A DNA stretch of 55,522 nt from Bacilli bacterium (GTDB lineage Bacteria > Bacillota_I > Bacilli_A > RF39 > UBA660), in contig JAFUAL010000007.1 of NCBI GenBank assembly GCA_017460745.1, positions 1-55,522 of the forward strand, read 5' to 3'. A program made the translations under genes and the position numbers. Below the pieces are notes generated by a model that saw only the letters and a program-made list of their open reading frames with translations, was not told the DNA's origin and did no database searches. Shown in pieces: positions 42,834 through 49,936 of this stretch (within the stretch, counting starts at the first letter, position 1; each line of letters begins with the position of its first letter).

Positions 42834-44750
42834 ATGATTGAGCAACAAATGGAAATTCAATTTGAAGAAGATTTTTTATATAGGAACAATAGAAATATAA
42901 CTACAAGATATGATATAGCGTTGACGGAATTAATTGCAAATGCATGGGATGCAGGTGCTACAAGAGTTAACATTAATATTCCAAATAACTATCATGAACC
43001 TCTAACAATAGAAGATAATGGTACAGGAATGACATTTAGTGAACTAAGCCATCGTTGGTTGACTTTGGGTTATAATAGAATTAAACATCAAGGTATTGAT
43101 GTTATATTTCCAGATGATATAAAAGATAAAAAAAGAATTGCTTATGGACACAATGGTATTGGTAGACATAGTATGTTTTGTTTTAATAACACTTATAAAA
43201 TAGAAACTTGGAAAGATAATCAATACACAAAATGTGATGTAATTATGTCAAATGGTGATAGTGCATTTAAACTTATAAATGTAGAAAATGATAGCAAAGA
43301 AGGGCATGGAACTAAATTAAGTGTTTTTGTTAAACAAAACTTGCCAGATATTGAATCTAGTAAACATATCTTATCTGCTAGATATTTATATGATCCTGAA
43401 TTTGAAATATGTATAAATGGAGAAATTGTACAATTAGATAACCACAAAGGTCTTATTAATAAAGAAAACTTAAAGGTTGATAATATTAATTTAGAAATTT
43501 ATATGATTGATTCAAGTGTTAGTGGTTCTAAATCAACTTATCATGGAATTGCATTTTGGGTAGGAAACAGGTTAGTTGGAAATCCAACGTGGGAATTAGG
43601 AAATAGAATGATTAGAGACGGTCGAACAAGACTTGCTAAAACTCATACAATTATTGTTAAAAGTGATGAGTTAATTGATGAAGTAAGACCGGATTGGACT
43701 GGATTTTATGAAAGTGAATTGATAGAAAAAGTTTATGATAAAATAGCAGAGTATATTAATAATGTCATTAGAAAAATATTGAGTTCAAAAATTGAAGAAA
43801 CTAAATCAGAAGTTGTAAGATCGAAAATAAACGAAATAGAGAATCTCTCACCATATTCTCAATACGAAATCGCAAATTTTGTGGATAATTTGGTAGAGTC
43901 TCAACCTGAAATATCACAAGATAATTTAAGTAATGCTGTCACTGCATTAATAAGCATAGAAAAATCGAAAAGTGGAAAAAGTTTATTAGATAAATTATCA
44001 AAATTTTCGCCAGATGATATAGATTCATTAAATAAATTATTAGAAAATTGGAATGTAAATGATATTTTAAAAACAATGGATGAAATTGATCATAGAATTT
44101 TAATTATTGAGGCAATAGACAGACTGTGTGATCAAAAAGATACTGATGAATTACATACGTTACATCCACTTATTACACAGGCTAGGTGGCTATTTGGACC
44201 TGAATATGATTCTGAAATGTATATATCGAATAGAACATTAAGAAAAATTGTTAAAGAAATTTTAAAAGGAAGAGGCTATAATGAATTAAATGAAGGCAAT
44301 AGAAGACCAGACCTAATTTTTTTTGATCAATCTACTATTATTCCATCATCATTTAATGATTGGAATAGTTCTAAAAATTTACAAGAGACTAAAAGAATTT
44401 TAATCATTGAACTTAAGAAAGGAGGGTATTCAATAAAAGAAAAGGAAATGATGCAAGCGTTTTCTTATGTTAATGCACTAAAATATTCAGGATCGTTTCC
44501 TGCTGATGTAAAAATTACAGCTTACGTTGTAGGTAATACAATCGAACCAAAAATGTCAGATACTATTGAAAGTGATAAAGATAATATTTCTATTTATGCA
44601 ACAACTTATAGAAATTTAGTATCTACAGCTCACAAAAGAATGTTTTCTTTAAGAGACTATTTAAAAGAAAAATATGATAATATGGAAACAGATAATATAG
44701 TTAATAAAGTTTTAAGAGAACCAAAACAAGATAAATTTGATATTAATTAG
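42834..44750 (+). CDS. GHKL ATPase fused to a PD-(D/E)xK-type nuclease: candidate defence protein
   Basis: 638 residues, SD AGAGGTGAT. Residues 20-330 are a GHKL (Hsp90/MORC-like) ATPase: ELIANAWDAGA, EDNGTGM, GHNGIGRHSM. A helical linker follows. Residues about 490-600 carry RRPDLIFFDQS, then ILIIELKKGGYSIKEKEMMQAFSY, matching the D...ExK order of restriction-like nucleases. Such one-gene ATPase-nuclease fusions are often anti-phage. It is the only long plus-strand gene of E before the tRNA end and has its own promoter region. Confidence 0.8.
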   Translation: MIEQQMEIQFEEDFLYRNNRNITTRYDIALTELIANAWDAGATRVNINIPNNYHEPLTIEDNGTGMTFSELSHRWLTLGYNRIKHQGIDVIFPDDIKDKKRIAYGHNGIGRHSMFCFNNTYKIETWKDNQYTKCDVIMSNGDSAFKLINVENDSKEGHGTKLSVFVKQNLPDIESSKHILSARYLYDPEFEICINGEIVQLDNHKGLINKENLKVDNINLEIYMIDSSVSGSKSTYHGIAFWVGNRLVGNPTWELGNRMIRDGRTRLAKTHTIIVKSDELIDEVRPDWTGFYESELIEKVYDKIAEYINNVIRKILSSKIEETKSEVVRSKINEIENLSPYSQYEIANFVDNLVESQPEISQDNLSNAVTALISIEKSKSGKSLLDKLSKFSPDDIDSLNKLLENWNVNDILKTMDEIDHRILIIEAIDRLCDQKDTDELHTLHPLITQARWLFGPEYDSEMYISNRTLRKIVKEILKGRGYNELNEGNRRPDLIFFDQSTIIPSSFNDWNSSKNLQETKRILIIELKKGGYSIKEKEMMQAFSYVNALKYSGSFPADVKITAYVVGNTIEPKMSDTIESDKDNISIYATTYRNLVSTAHKRMFSLRDYLKEKYDNMETDNIVNKVLREPKQDKFDIN

Positions 44751-44810
44751 TTTTTTTAATATTAATTAATATTTATTTAGCTAAATTATAAAAATTATAG
44801 TTAAATGTTA

Positions 44811-44847
44811 AACAAGATAATGTAAAGTGATGTTACATTATCTTGTT
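44811..44847. terminator. Bidirectional terminator
   Basis: A perfect 15-bp stem AACAAGATAATGTAA/TTACATTATCTTGTT (44811-44825, 44833-44847) lies between the two convergent genes. It overlaps the last codons of the 79-residue protein gene. Confidence 0.75.
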
Positions 44848-45077
44848 TTCTTAAAAGTTATTTTTCTAATAAATTCTTCATTATAAATATCATAATCCTT
44901 ATAATGATGATCAATATACTTATCAAGTAAATCTAAAAATTTTAATATTTCTCTCTCTACATCTTTTGGATAATTAGGATAAACAGAATGATAAAATGTT
45001 TCTAATGTAAAATATAGAATATGTAAAAATAAATTTTCTTTATAAGTTTTTTCTACAACCATAAAATATTCCTCCAA
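44838..45077 (-). CDS. Small hypothetical cargo protein
   Basis: 79 residues, possible SD GGAGG upstream of the ATG (ATTGGAGGAATATTTTATGG gives an internal ATG at residue 6 as the better start). It is helical with many aromatic and acidic residues (FLHILYFTLETFYHSVYPNY). No family recognised. Confidence 0.5.
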   Translation of the reverse strand: MEEYFMVVEKTYKENLFLHILYFTLETFYHSVYPNYPKDVEREILKFLDLLDKYIDHHYKDYDIYNEEFIRKITFKKTR

Positions 45078-45266
45078 TCGTTGTGATGTTAACTCTGGTT
45101 GAATATTTAATCAAGTTATTTTGAAAAAAAATTAAATAGGATCCTAAGGAAAAGTCTATTTTTGTAATTATAAAAGTTCGTAGAATAGTAATATTGTAAA
45201 CTGTCAAATATGATTGCATTTATAATTTTTTTTATGTATAATAATAACTCGTTATGGAGGGCGTTT

Positions 45267-46220
45267 ATGTTTGATAAACAAAGAGAGAATATTATTAGAA
45301 AATTAGCGGGAATGATTTATCCAAATCGTGATGTTAATATTGTAAAAATGGGAAATCAATTTTTTACAACTTTTAAAGATAGTCTAGGAAGGCGTAATGA
45401 TTATTTATTAAAGGGTACGTATAATTATAATCAAGTTATTGAGTTAAATAATTTGACGGGTTATAATGCAAGTTTTGGATTTTGTAAAGAAATAGGTCCA
45501 GTTGCTTTTATTGGTATTCCTAATCCTGATTGTACAAAAGAAGATGGATATTTTTGTTATAATGTTCATGAATATGGTACATCATTAAATGAAAAAGAAT
45601 ATTATTTTAGTAGTTATAATGATGAACAAGCAAAGGGTATATCTAATTATACAGTATATGGTATGGGTGATCCAAGATTACTTGATAACACGGTTTTAGT
45701 TGATAAAGTAGGTTATATTTATGATTATCGTTATAAATGCAAAGATTCTTCAAGTGAATGTTACGTTCGTAGTGTTTTAAGAATGGATATTAAACTTGAA
45801 GGTACTTATAATTTTTATCAAGCTAGGATGATGGCGTATGGGTCTTTAAAGAAACCTAATAATGGATATAGTAGAGGACAAGTACCTCTTCAATTTGCAA
45901 TGGTAAATGGAGAACCAGTTGGTATTTTAAATTTATGGGACAACCATGATGGTAAGAAATTTAGAGATGTTTGGGAATTACATAAAGAAGAACCAATTGA
46001 ATTACCAATGGAATTTATTTCGGATGATGAAGCTAAAAGAATAAATAGTTTTAAACTATATATTTTTGAACTACCTTATTCATTTGAAACTGAAAAATAT
46101 AAAATTGAAAAAATAGATAGAACTTTAGAAAGAGGTTTTAATTTTACTATGGATGATGGGACAGATTATCGTTTAAAAAGCGGAACAACTAAACAAAAAG
46201 TATTAAGTAAAACATTATAG
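45267..46220 (+). CDS. Unknown soluble protein beside the carried tRNA
   Basis: 317 residues from ATG 45267 with SD GGAGGGCGTTT; an upstream in-frame ATG lacks an SD. The sequence is beta-rich with many Tyr and Asp residues (GFCKEIGPVAFIGIPNPDCT, YGMGDPRLLDNTVLVDKVGY). No signal, membrane or catalytic motif is clear, and I do not recognise the family. It lies between the defence gene and the tRNA-Trp, and may have been captured together with the tRNA from a chromosome. Confidence 0.6.
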   Translation: MFDKQRENIIRKLAGMIYPNRDVNIVKMGNQFFTTFKDSLGRRNDYLLKGTYNYNQVIELNNLTGYNASFGFCKEIGPVAFIGIPNPDCTKEDGYFCYNVHEYGTSLNEKEYYFSSYNDEQAKGISNYTVYGMGDPRLLDNTVLVDKVGYIYDYRYKCKDSSSECYVRSVLRMDIKLEGTYNFYQARMMAYGSLKKPNNGYSRGQVPLQFAMVNGEPVGILNLWDNHDGKKFRDVWELHKEEPIELPMEFISDDEAKRINSFKLYIFELPYSFETEKYKIEKIDRTLERGFNFTMDDGTDYRLKSGTTKQKVLSKTL

Positions 46221-46239
46221 CAGGAGCAATCCTGTTTTT
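46221..46239 (+). terminator. Terminator of the 45267 gene
   Basis: CAGGA (46221-46225), loop, TCCTG (46230-46234), then five T directly after the stop codon. Confidence 0.75.
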
Positions 46240-46267
46240 GTTTGCAAAAAAAACATGTAATATTTTA

Positions 46268-46339
46268 ATAAAAAAATCTAGTCAATTATGACTAGAAAGT
46301 ATATTTAAATGCTTCAAATAAGCATTATTTTCTTGGCAG
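46268..46339. repeat. Right copy of the tRNA-Trp 3' flank repeat
   Basis: It matches 14706-14778 (about 93 percent) and includes the terminator hairpin CTAGTCA/TGACTAG downstream of the intact tRNA-Trp. Its end TGGCAG is the CCA end of that tRNA. Together with the left copy it falsely suggests one 31.5-kb element. Confidence 0.8.
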
Positions 46340-46409
46340 GGGATGCAAGACTTGAACTCACGACATTCGGATTTGGAGTCCGACGTTCTACCAACTGAAC
46401 TAATCCCCT
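46334..46409 (-). tRNA. tRNA-Trp (CCA), intact, carried by element E
   Basis: 76 nt. Acceptor AGGGGAT pairs with ATCCCCT, then G and encoded CCA. D arm GTTC...GAAC, anticodon arm TCGGA-CTCCAAA-TCCGA with anticodon CCA, variable ATGTC, T arm GTGAG-TTCAAGT-CTTGC. All stems close. It lies inside E, about 220 bp from the right att core, and has its own promoter and downstream hairpin. It is probably the working copy, since the other tRNA-Trp here is split. Confidence 0.95.
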
Positions 46410-46422
46410 AAATAACAATATA

Positions 46423-46451
46423 ATTATACCAATTTTTACTCATGTGTACAA
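46423..46451 (-). promoter_or_regulatory. Promoter of the intact tRNA-Trp, overlapping an integrase arm site
   Basis: On the minus strand TTGTAC (46451-46446), 17 bp, TATAAT (46428-46423). The -35 box is part of the TGTACA arm-type motif at 46445-46450. Confidence 0.7.
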
Positions 46452-46549
46452 GAATTATTTTTAATAAAAATTGATTAAAATTGATTAAATTTTGTTAAAA
46501 ATAATTAAACTATTTTGTACAGAGTTGGTATATTTTTTTGTACATTTTT
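46445..46549. other. Right-end integrase arm-type sites of E
   Basis: TGTACAAGAA (46445), TATTTTGTACAGA (about 46511) and TTTTTGTACATTTTT (about 46535) repeat the left-end motif, at 80-190 bp from the right att core. This supports 46637 as the right end of E rather than the tRNA at 46339. Bases 46410-46776 contain no protein gene. Confidence 0.6.
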
Positions 46550-46628
46550 AAGGTTTTAACAAGTTATTTTCTATAAACATCAAGTAAAATAAGGATTTCG
46601 TTAATAAATATTTAAACCCATGACACGT

Positions 46629-46667
46629 GTTTTGGAGACCATTATTATACCATTTAACTAATTCCCT
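46629..46667 (-). pseudogene. 5' half of the split tRNA-Trp
   Basis: On the minus strand: AGGGAAT, TA, D arm GTTA-AATGGTA-TAAT, then anticodon stem and CTCCAAAAC, after which homology to a tRNA ends (ACGTGTCATGGG follows). It complements the 3' half at 22273-22316. The host promoter is still present upstream. Confidence 0.85.
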
Positions 46668-46704
46668 ATAAGTATAAAGAGCATCAAGCCCTTAAACAAC
46701 AATA

Positions 46705-46733
46705 ATTGTAACATTATTTATATTACTTGTCAA
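46705..46733 (-). promoter_or_regulatory. Original tRNA-Trp promoter
   Basis: On the minus strand TTGACA (46733-46728), 17 bp, TACAAT (46710-46705), about 40 bp before the 5' tRNA half. It now reads into the right end of E, towards the carried tRNA-Trp. Confidence 0.75.
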
Positions 46734-46776
46734 TTTAATTTTTTTCTTATATAATATACGTGTTGGAAGTGATAAA

Positions 46777-47760
46777 ATGTCGGATATTAAAAAAAAGAAT
46801 ACTAATAAAAATGGTAATAAAAAAAATAATAGTAAAAATAGCAAGAAAAAAAACAATTTGAAAACAATTTCTAAAACAACTAGCAAAAAGAAAAAAACAA
46901 TTTCTTCAAATTCAGAAGAGCTTATTAAAAAAAATTCTAAAAAGACAAGTAAATCTTCAAAAAATACTGCTTCTAAAAAAAGTAATTATACAAAAGTTCA
47001 AGGAAAAGTTTTAGAAGAAAAAAAGAAGAAAAAAGAACAAGTTAAAAATAAAAAACAAGTTAAACAAAACAAACAAGTTGCTAGAAGTATTAAGAAAGAA
47101 AAACTTGAAAAAGAAAAAACATTAAGAAGAAGAATATTTCTTGTTATACTAAGTTGTTTAATAAAAATCAAAAATTTCTTTCTAAAATTATTTGCTATTA
47201 TAAAAATGTTTATTATTTATTTAATAAATATTATTAAAAAAATTCCTTTACTATTTAAAAAGATATATTTATTTATAAAGAGAAAATTTAGTTTATTATT
47301 TAAACACAAAGATATTGAACCAAAGAAAAAAGCAAAAAAGAAAATAGTAGATGAAGATACTAAAAAGAAAAAAGATAAACTTTTAGAAGAAGACATAGTT
47401 CCAATGAAAGCAATAGTTTGGAAAAAAACTAAACCAGATAAAGAGAAAGTAAGTACAAAAAAGCCAGTTAGAAGTTTAACAGGAAGAGTTGTACCTAGTA
47501 CATTTTTAAAAGCAGATCGAAAAATTAGAAAGACATATTATTTAAAAGAAGCTTTAATATTTATGATAGTATTTACTTTAGTAGATTTTATTGGATTTTA
47601 TAGAATTCAAAAAATAGATATGTTTCATATATTTGATAATAGTGTATGGAATATTGTATTGACGACAACACTCACCATGTTAATAATTTTTTTAGGTAGT
47701 TATATAATTGATTATATTGTAACAGAAATTACCTTAAGAATTAGAAAAAGAAAGAGATGA
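46777..47760 (+). CDS. Lys-rich membrane protein upstream of sufB
   Basis: 327 residues. Residues 1-115 are low complexity (Lys, Asn, Ser). A strongly basic hydrophobic stretch (about 122-175) and two clear helices near the C-terminus (about 260-280 and 293-318) indicate a membrane protein with a long cationic cytosolic or surface arm. It has SD GGAAGTGAT, and the sufB ATG overlaps its stop (ATGA). Function unknown; the basic arm could bind nucleic acid or phospholipid head groups. Confidence 0.6.
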   Translation: MSDIKKKNTNKNGNKKNNSKNSKKKNNLKTISKTTSKKKKTISSNSEELIKKNSKKTSKSSKNTASKKSNYTKVQGKVLEEKKKKKEQVKNKKQVKQNKQVARSIKKEKLEKEKTLRRRIFLVILSCLIKIKNFFLKLFAIIKMFIIYLINIIKKIPLLFKKIYLFIKRKFSLLFKHKDIEPKKKAKKKIVDEDTKKKKDKLLEEDIVPMKAIVWKKTKPDKEKVSTKKPVRSLTGRVVPSTFLKADRKIRKTYYLKEALIFMIVFTLVDFIGFYRIQKIDMFHIFDNSVWNIVLTTTLTMLIIFLGSYIIDYIVTEITLRIRKRKR

Positions 47761-49073
47761 TTAAAATAGAAATTACAGGGTTAAACTTAGAAAACATAAA
47801 AAAAATATCTAAGATAAAAAATGAAGAAGATTATTTTCTTAATTACAGAATAGAAAGTTATAATAATTTTTTAAAAATAAAAGATCCAGAGTTTGGTCCT
47901 AAATATGATATTGATTACGATAAAATAATTTATTATAAAAGTAATGATGATGGAATTAAAAAAAATTGGGATTTGGTATCAGAGAATATTAAATGTGAAT
48001 TTAAAGATTTAGGTGTCATTGAAAGTGAAAAGAATTTAGATGGTATAGGTATTCAATACGAAAGTGAAGTAATATATCATAATATGATTAAAGAACTAGA
48101 AGAAAAAAACGTTATATTCACGTCAATTGATGATGCAATTAAAAAATATCCAGATTTGGTAAAAAAATATTTTGGTAAATTAGTAAGTAATAAAGATAAT
48201 AAATTTAGTGCTTTAAATTCATGTGTTTTTTCGGGAGGAAGTTTTATATATGTACCTAAGAATACAGTACTTGACAGACCTCTTCAAAGTTATTTTAGAA
48301 TTAATAGTAGATTAATGGGTCAATTTGAAAGAACTTTAATAATAGTTGATGATAATAGTAGTTTACATTATATAGAAGGATGTACTGCTCCAACTTATAG
48401 TGATTCTAGTTTACATGCGGCAGTGGTTGAAATATTTGTTGGAAAAAATAGTAAATGTCGTTATTCAACTATTCAAAACTGGGCTGTAAATGTTAATAAT
48501 TTAGTTACTAAAAGAGCATTAGTTGAAGAAAATGGTCAAATGGAATGGATTGATGGTAACATTGGAAGTTTAAACACCATGAAATATCCAGCTTGTATTT
48601 TAAAAGGTGATAATTCAAGTGGTACATGTATTACTATAAGTATTGCAACTAATAATCAATTTCAAGATACGGGAAGTAGAATGATTCATTTAGGAAAGAA
48701 TACACATAGCAAAATAATATCAAAAAGTATTGCTTTAAATGGAGGAAATGCAACATATAGAGGGAAAATAGATATAAAGAAAAATGCACATAATAGTGAA
48801 GGCTCTTTAAAATGTGATACTTTAATACTTGATGATTTAAGTAAAAGTGATACATATCCTGTTAATATTAATCAAAATAAAACAAGTAATATTTATCATG
48901 AAGCAACTGTATCTAAAATAAGTGAGGATAATTTAAATTATTTGATGAGTAGGGGAATATCCAGAGAAAAAGCGATGGAACTAATAATACTAGGTTTTAT
49001 TGACGATTTTAAAAAAGAATTACCAGTCGAATATGCAGTTGAACTTAATCAATTATTAAAGAAAATCTTATAG
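47757..49073 (+). CDS. sufB: Fe-S cluster assembly scaffold SufB
   Basis: 438 residues, a SufB/SufD-fold beta-helix protein. The N-terminal part FGPKYDIDYDKIIYY, the core FSGGSFIYVPKNTVLDRPLQSYFRIN, EGCTAPTYSDSSLHAAVVEI and the C-terminal SRGISREKAMELIILGFIDD are SufB signatures. It builds Fe-S clusters with SufC/SufD and SufS/SufU. None of those partners is in the window, and it is a little short for SufB (usually about 465). The ATGA overlap couples it to the Lys-rich membrane protein. Confidence 0.92.
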   Translation: MIKIEITGLNLENIKKISKIKNEEDYFLNYRIESYNNFLKIKDPEFGPKYDIDYDKIIYYKSNDDGIKKNWDLVSENIKCEFKDLGVIESEKNLDGIGIQYESEVIYHNMIKELEEKNVIFTSIDDAIKKYPDLVKKYFGKLVSNKDNKFSALNSCVFSGGSFIYVPKNTVLDRPLQSYFRINSRLMGQFERTLIIVDDNSSLHYIEGCTAPTYSDSSLHAAVVEIFVGKNSKCRYSTIQNWAVNVNNLVTKRALVEENGQMEWIDGNIGSLNTMKYPACILKGDNSSGTCITISIATNNQFQDTGSRMIHLGKNTHSKIISKSIALNGGNATYRGKIDIKKNAHNSEGSLKCDTLILDDLSKSDTYPVNINQNKTSNIYHEATVSKISEDNLNYLMSRGISREKAMELIILGFIDDFKKELPVEYAVELNQLLKKIL

Positions 49074-49281
49074 TAGAAAAATATTGGTGTAAAATTATGT
49101 AAAACTTTTAGAAAATTAATTTATAAATTTAAAGTTATTGTTAATTTAATCATAAAAATTGCTTTATGCAATTTTTTCTTTTGTTATGAATTTTTTTGTA
49201 AAATTGTAGCAAATAGACTTAATTTGGATTTTTGACAAGTCTATATCTATTTATTTATATTGCTAATGAAAGGAGGAGTTT

Positions 49282-49641
49282 ATGGTTAATACAGTAATGC
49301 TTGTTGGTAGACTTGTTAAAAATCCTGAAGTAGTAGAAAAAGAAAATGGTTTAAAAATGTCAAAAGTGACTATTGCAGTTAATCGTAGGTTTAAAGGACC
49401 AGATGGGGTTTATCATGCAGATTTTATTGATTGTATTTTGTGGAATAATTATGCTATTAATGTAAATGAATATTGTTCCAAAGGAGATTTAATTGGAATT
49501 CGTGGAAGATTACAAGTAGAATATGTAGAAAATGAAGGAAAAAAGAAAAAATTCACAGATGTTATTGCTGAGAGTATAACTTTTATATCTTCACAAAAAA
49601 ATAAAGATATAAAAGAATTAAAACTTAATGAGGCAACATAA
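49282..49641 (+). CDS. ssb: Single-stranded DNA-binding protein, short form
   Basis: 119 residues with SD AAAGGAGGAG. OB-fold motifs NTVMLVGRLVKNPEV, KVTIAVNRRFKGPDG, HADFIDCILWN, EYCSKGDLIGIRGRLQVE. It lacks the long flexible tail and acidic DDxxPF tip of the main SSB, so it is probably a second, specialised SSB (the SsbB or YwpH type used in competence), or a reduced SSB. Confidence 0.9.
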   Translation: MVNTVMLVGRLVKNPEVVEKENGLKMSKVTIAVNRRFKGPDGVYHADFIDCILWNNYAINVNEYCSKGDLIGIRGRLQVEYVENEGKKKKFTDVIAESITFISSQKNKDIKELKLNEAT

Positions 49642-49662
49642 GAATTAAACATAGCAAAGAAT

Positions 49663-49699
49663 ACAAATGAGTAAGACTACTTATACTCATTTGTTTTTT
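49663..49699 (+). terminator. Terminator after ssb
   Basis: ACAAATGAGTA (49663-49673) pairs with TACTCATTTGT (49684-49694), followed by T. Confidence 0.8.
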
Positions 49700-49719
49700 G
49701 CTAAATTTACAAAAAATAA

Positions 49720-49748
49720 TTGACAAGTGTTATTTCATTTGATATTAT
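49720..49748 (+). promoter_or_regulatory. Promoter of tRNA-Ser
   Basis: TTGACA (49720-49725), 17 bp, TATTAT (49743-49748), about 13 bp before the tRNA. Confidence 0.85.
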
Positions 49749-49761
49749 AAATTATGTCTTT

Positions 49762-49854
49762 GGAGCAGTACTCAAGAGGCTGAAGAGGCTCCCCTGCTAA
49801 GGGAGTAGATCGGGTTAAACTGGTGCGAGGGTTCAAATCCCTCCTGCTCCGCCA
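49762..49854 (+). tRNA. tRNA-Ser (GCU)
   Basis: 93 nt, class II with a long variable arm. Acceptor GGAGCAG/CTGCTCC, G, encoded CCA; anticodon stem CTCCC and GGGAG around CTGCTAA gives anticodon GCT; T arm GAGGG-TTCAAAT-CCCTC. Confidence 0.95.
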
Positions 49855-49936
49855 TTATGTTATAAACTATTAGAAATAATAGTTTTATTTTTTTTAAATT
49901 TGTTGTATAATAACAAAAGAAAAGGAGAAGAAGTAT

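Larger units (their letters stand above)
22308..46637. mobile_element. Element E: 24.3-kb integrative mobilizable element inserted in tRNA-Trp
   Basis: The ends are defined by the 9-bp repeat GTTTTGGAG (22308-22316 and 46629-46637), which is the anticodon-loop sequence CTCCAAAAC on the minus strand. Both ends carry TTTTGTACA-type arm sites. It contains integrase and excisionase-like genes at the left, an accessory operon, VirD4/TraG, MobL relaxase and small DNA-binding proteins. It then holds a GHKL/nuclease gene, two unknown genes and a complete tRNA-Trp at the right. No VirB4, VirB6 or wall-hydrolase genes are seen, so transfer would need a helper conjugation channel. Confidence 0.8.

Noticed and set aside
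14706..46339. One 31.5-kb element bounded by the long direct repeat
   Set aside because: The repeat is the tRNA 3' flank. Integrase arm sites and the split tRNA extend to 46637, and a separate symmetric attP is formed at 14779/22278, so two elements fit better.
22308..46637. Element E as a self-transmissible conjugative element
   Set aside because: No VirB4-like ATPase, channel membrane proteins or peptidoglycan hydrolase are present; only relaxase, accessory and coupling proteins are found.
46572..46667. A second complete tRNA at the right edge
   Set aside because: Only the 5' half to the anticodon loop is tRNA-like; the following bases give no T arm and no ATTCCCT acceptor strand.
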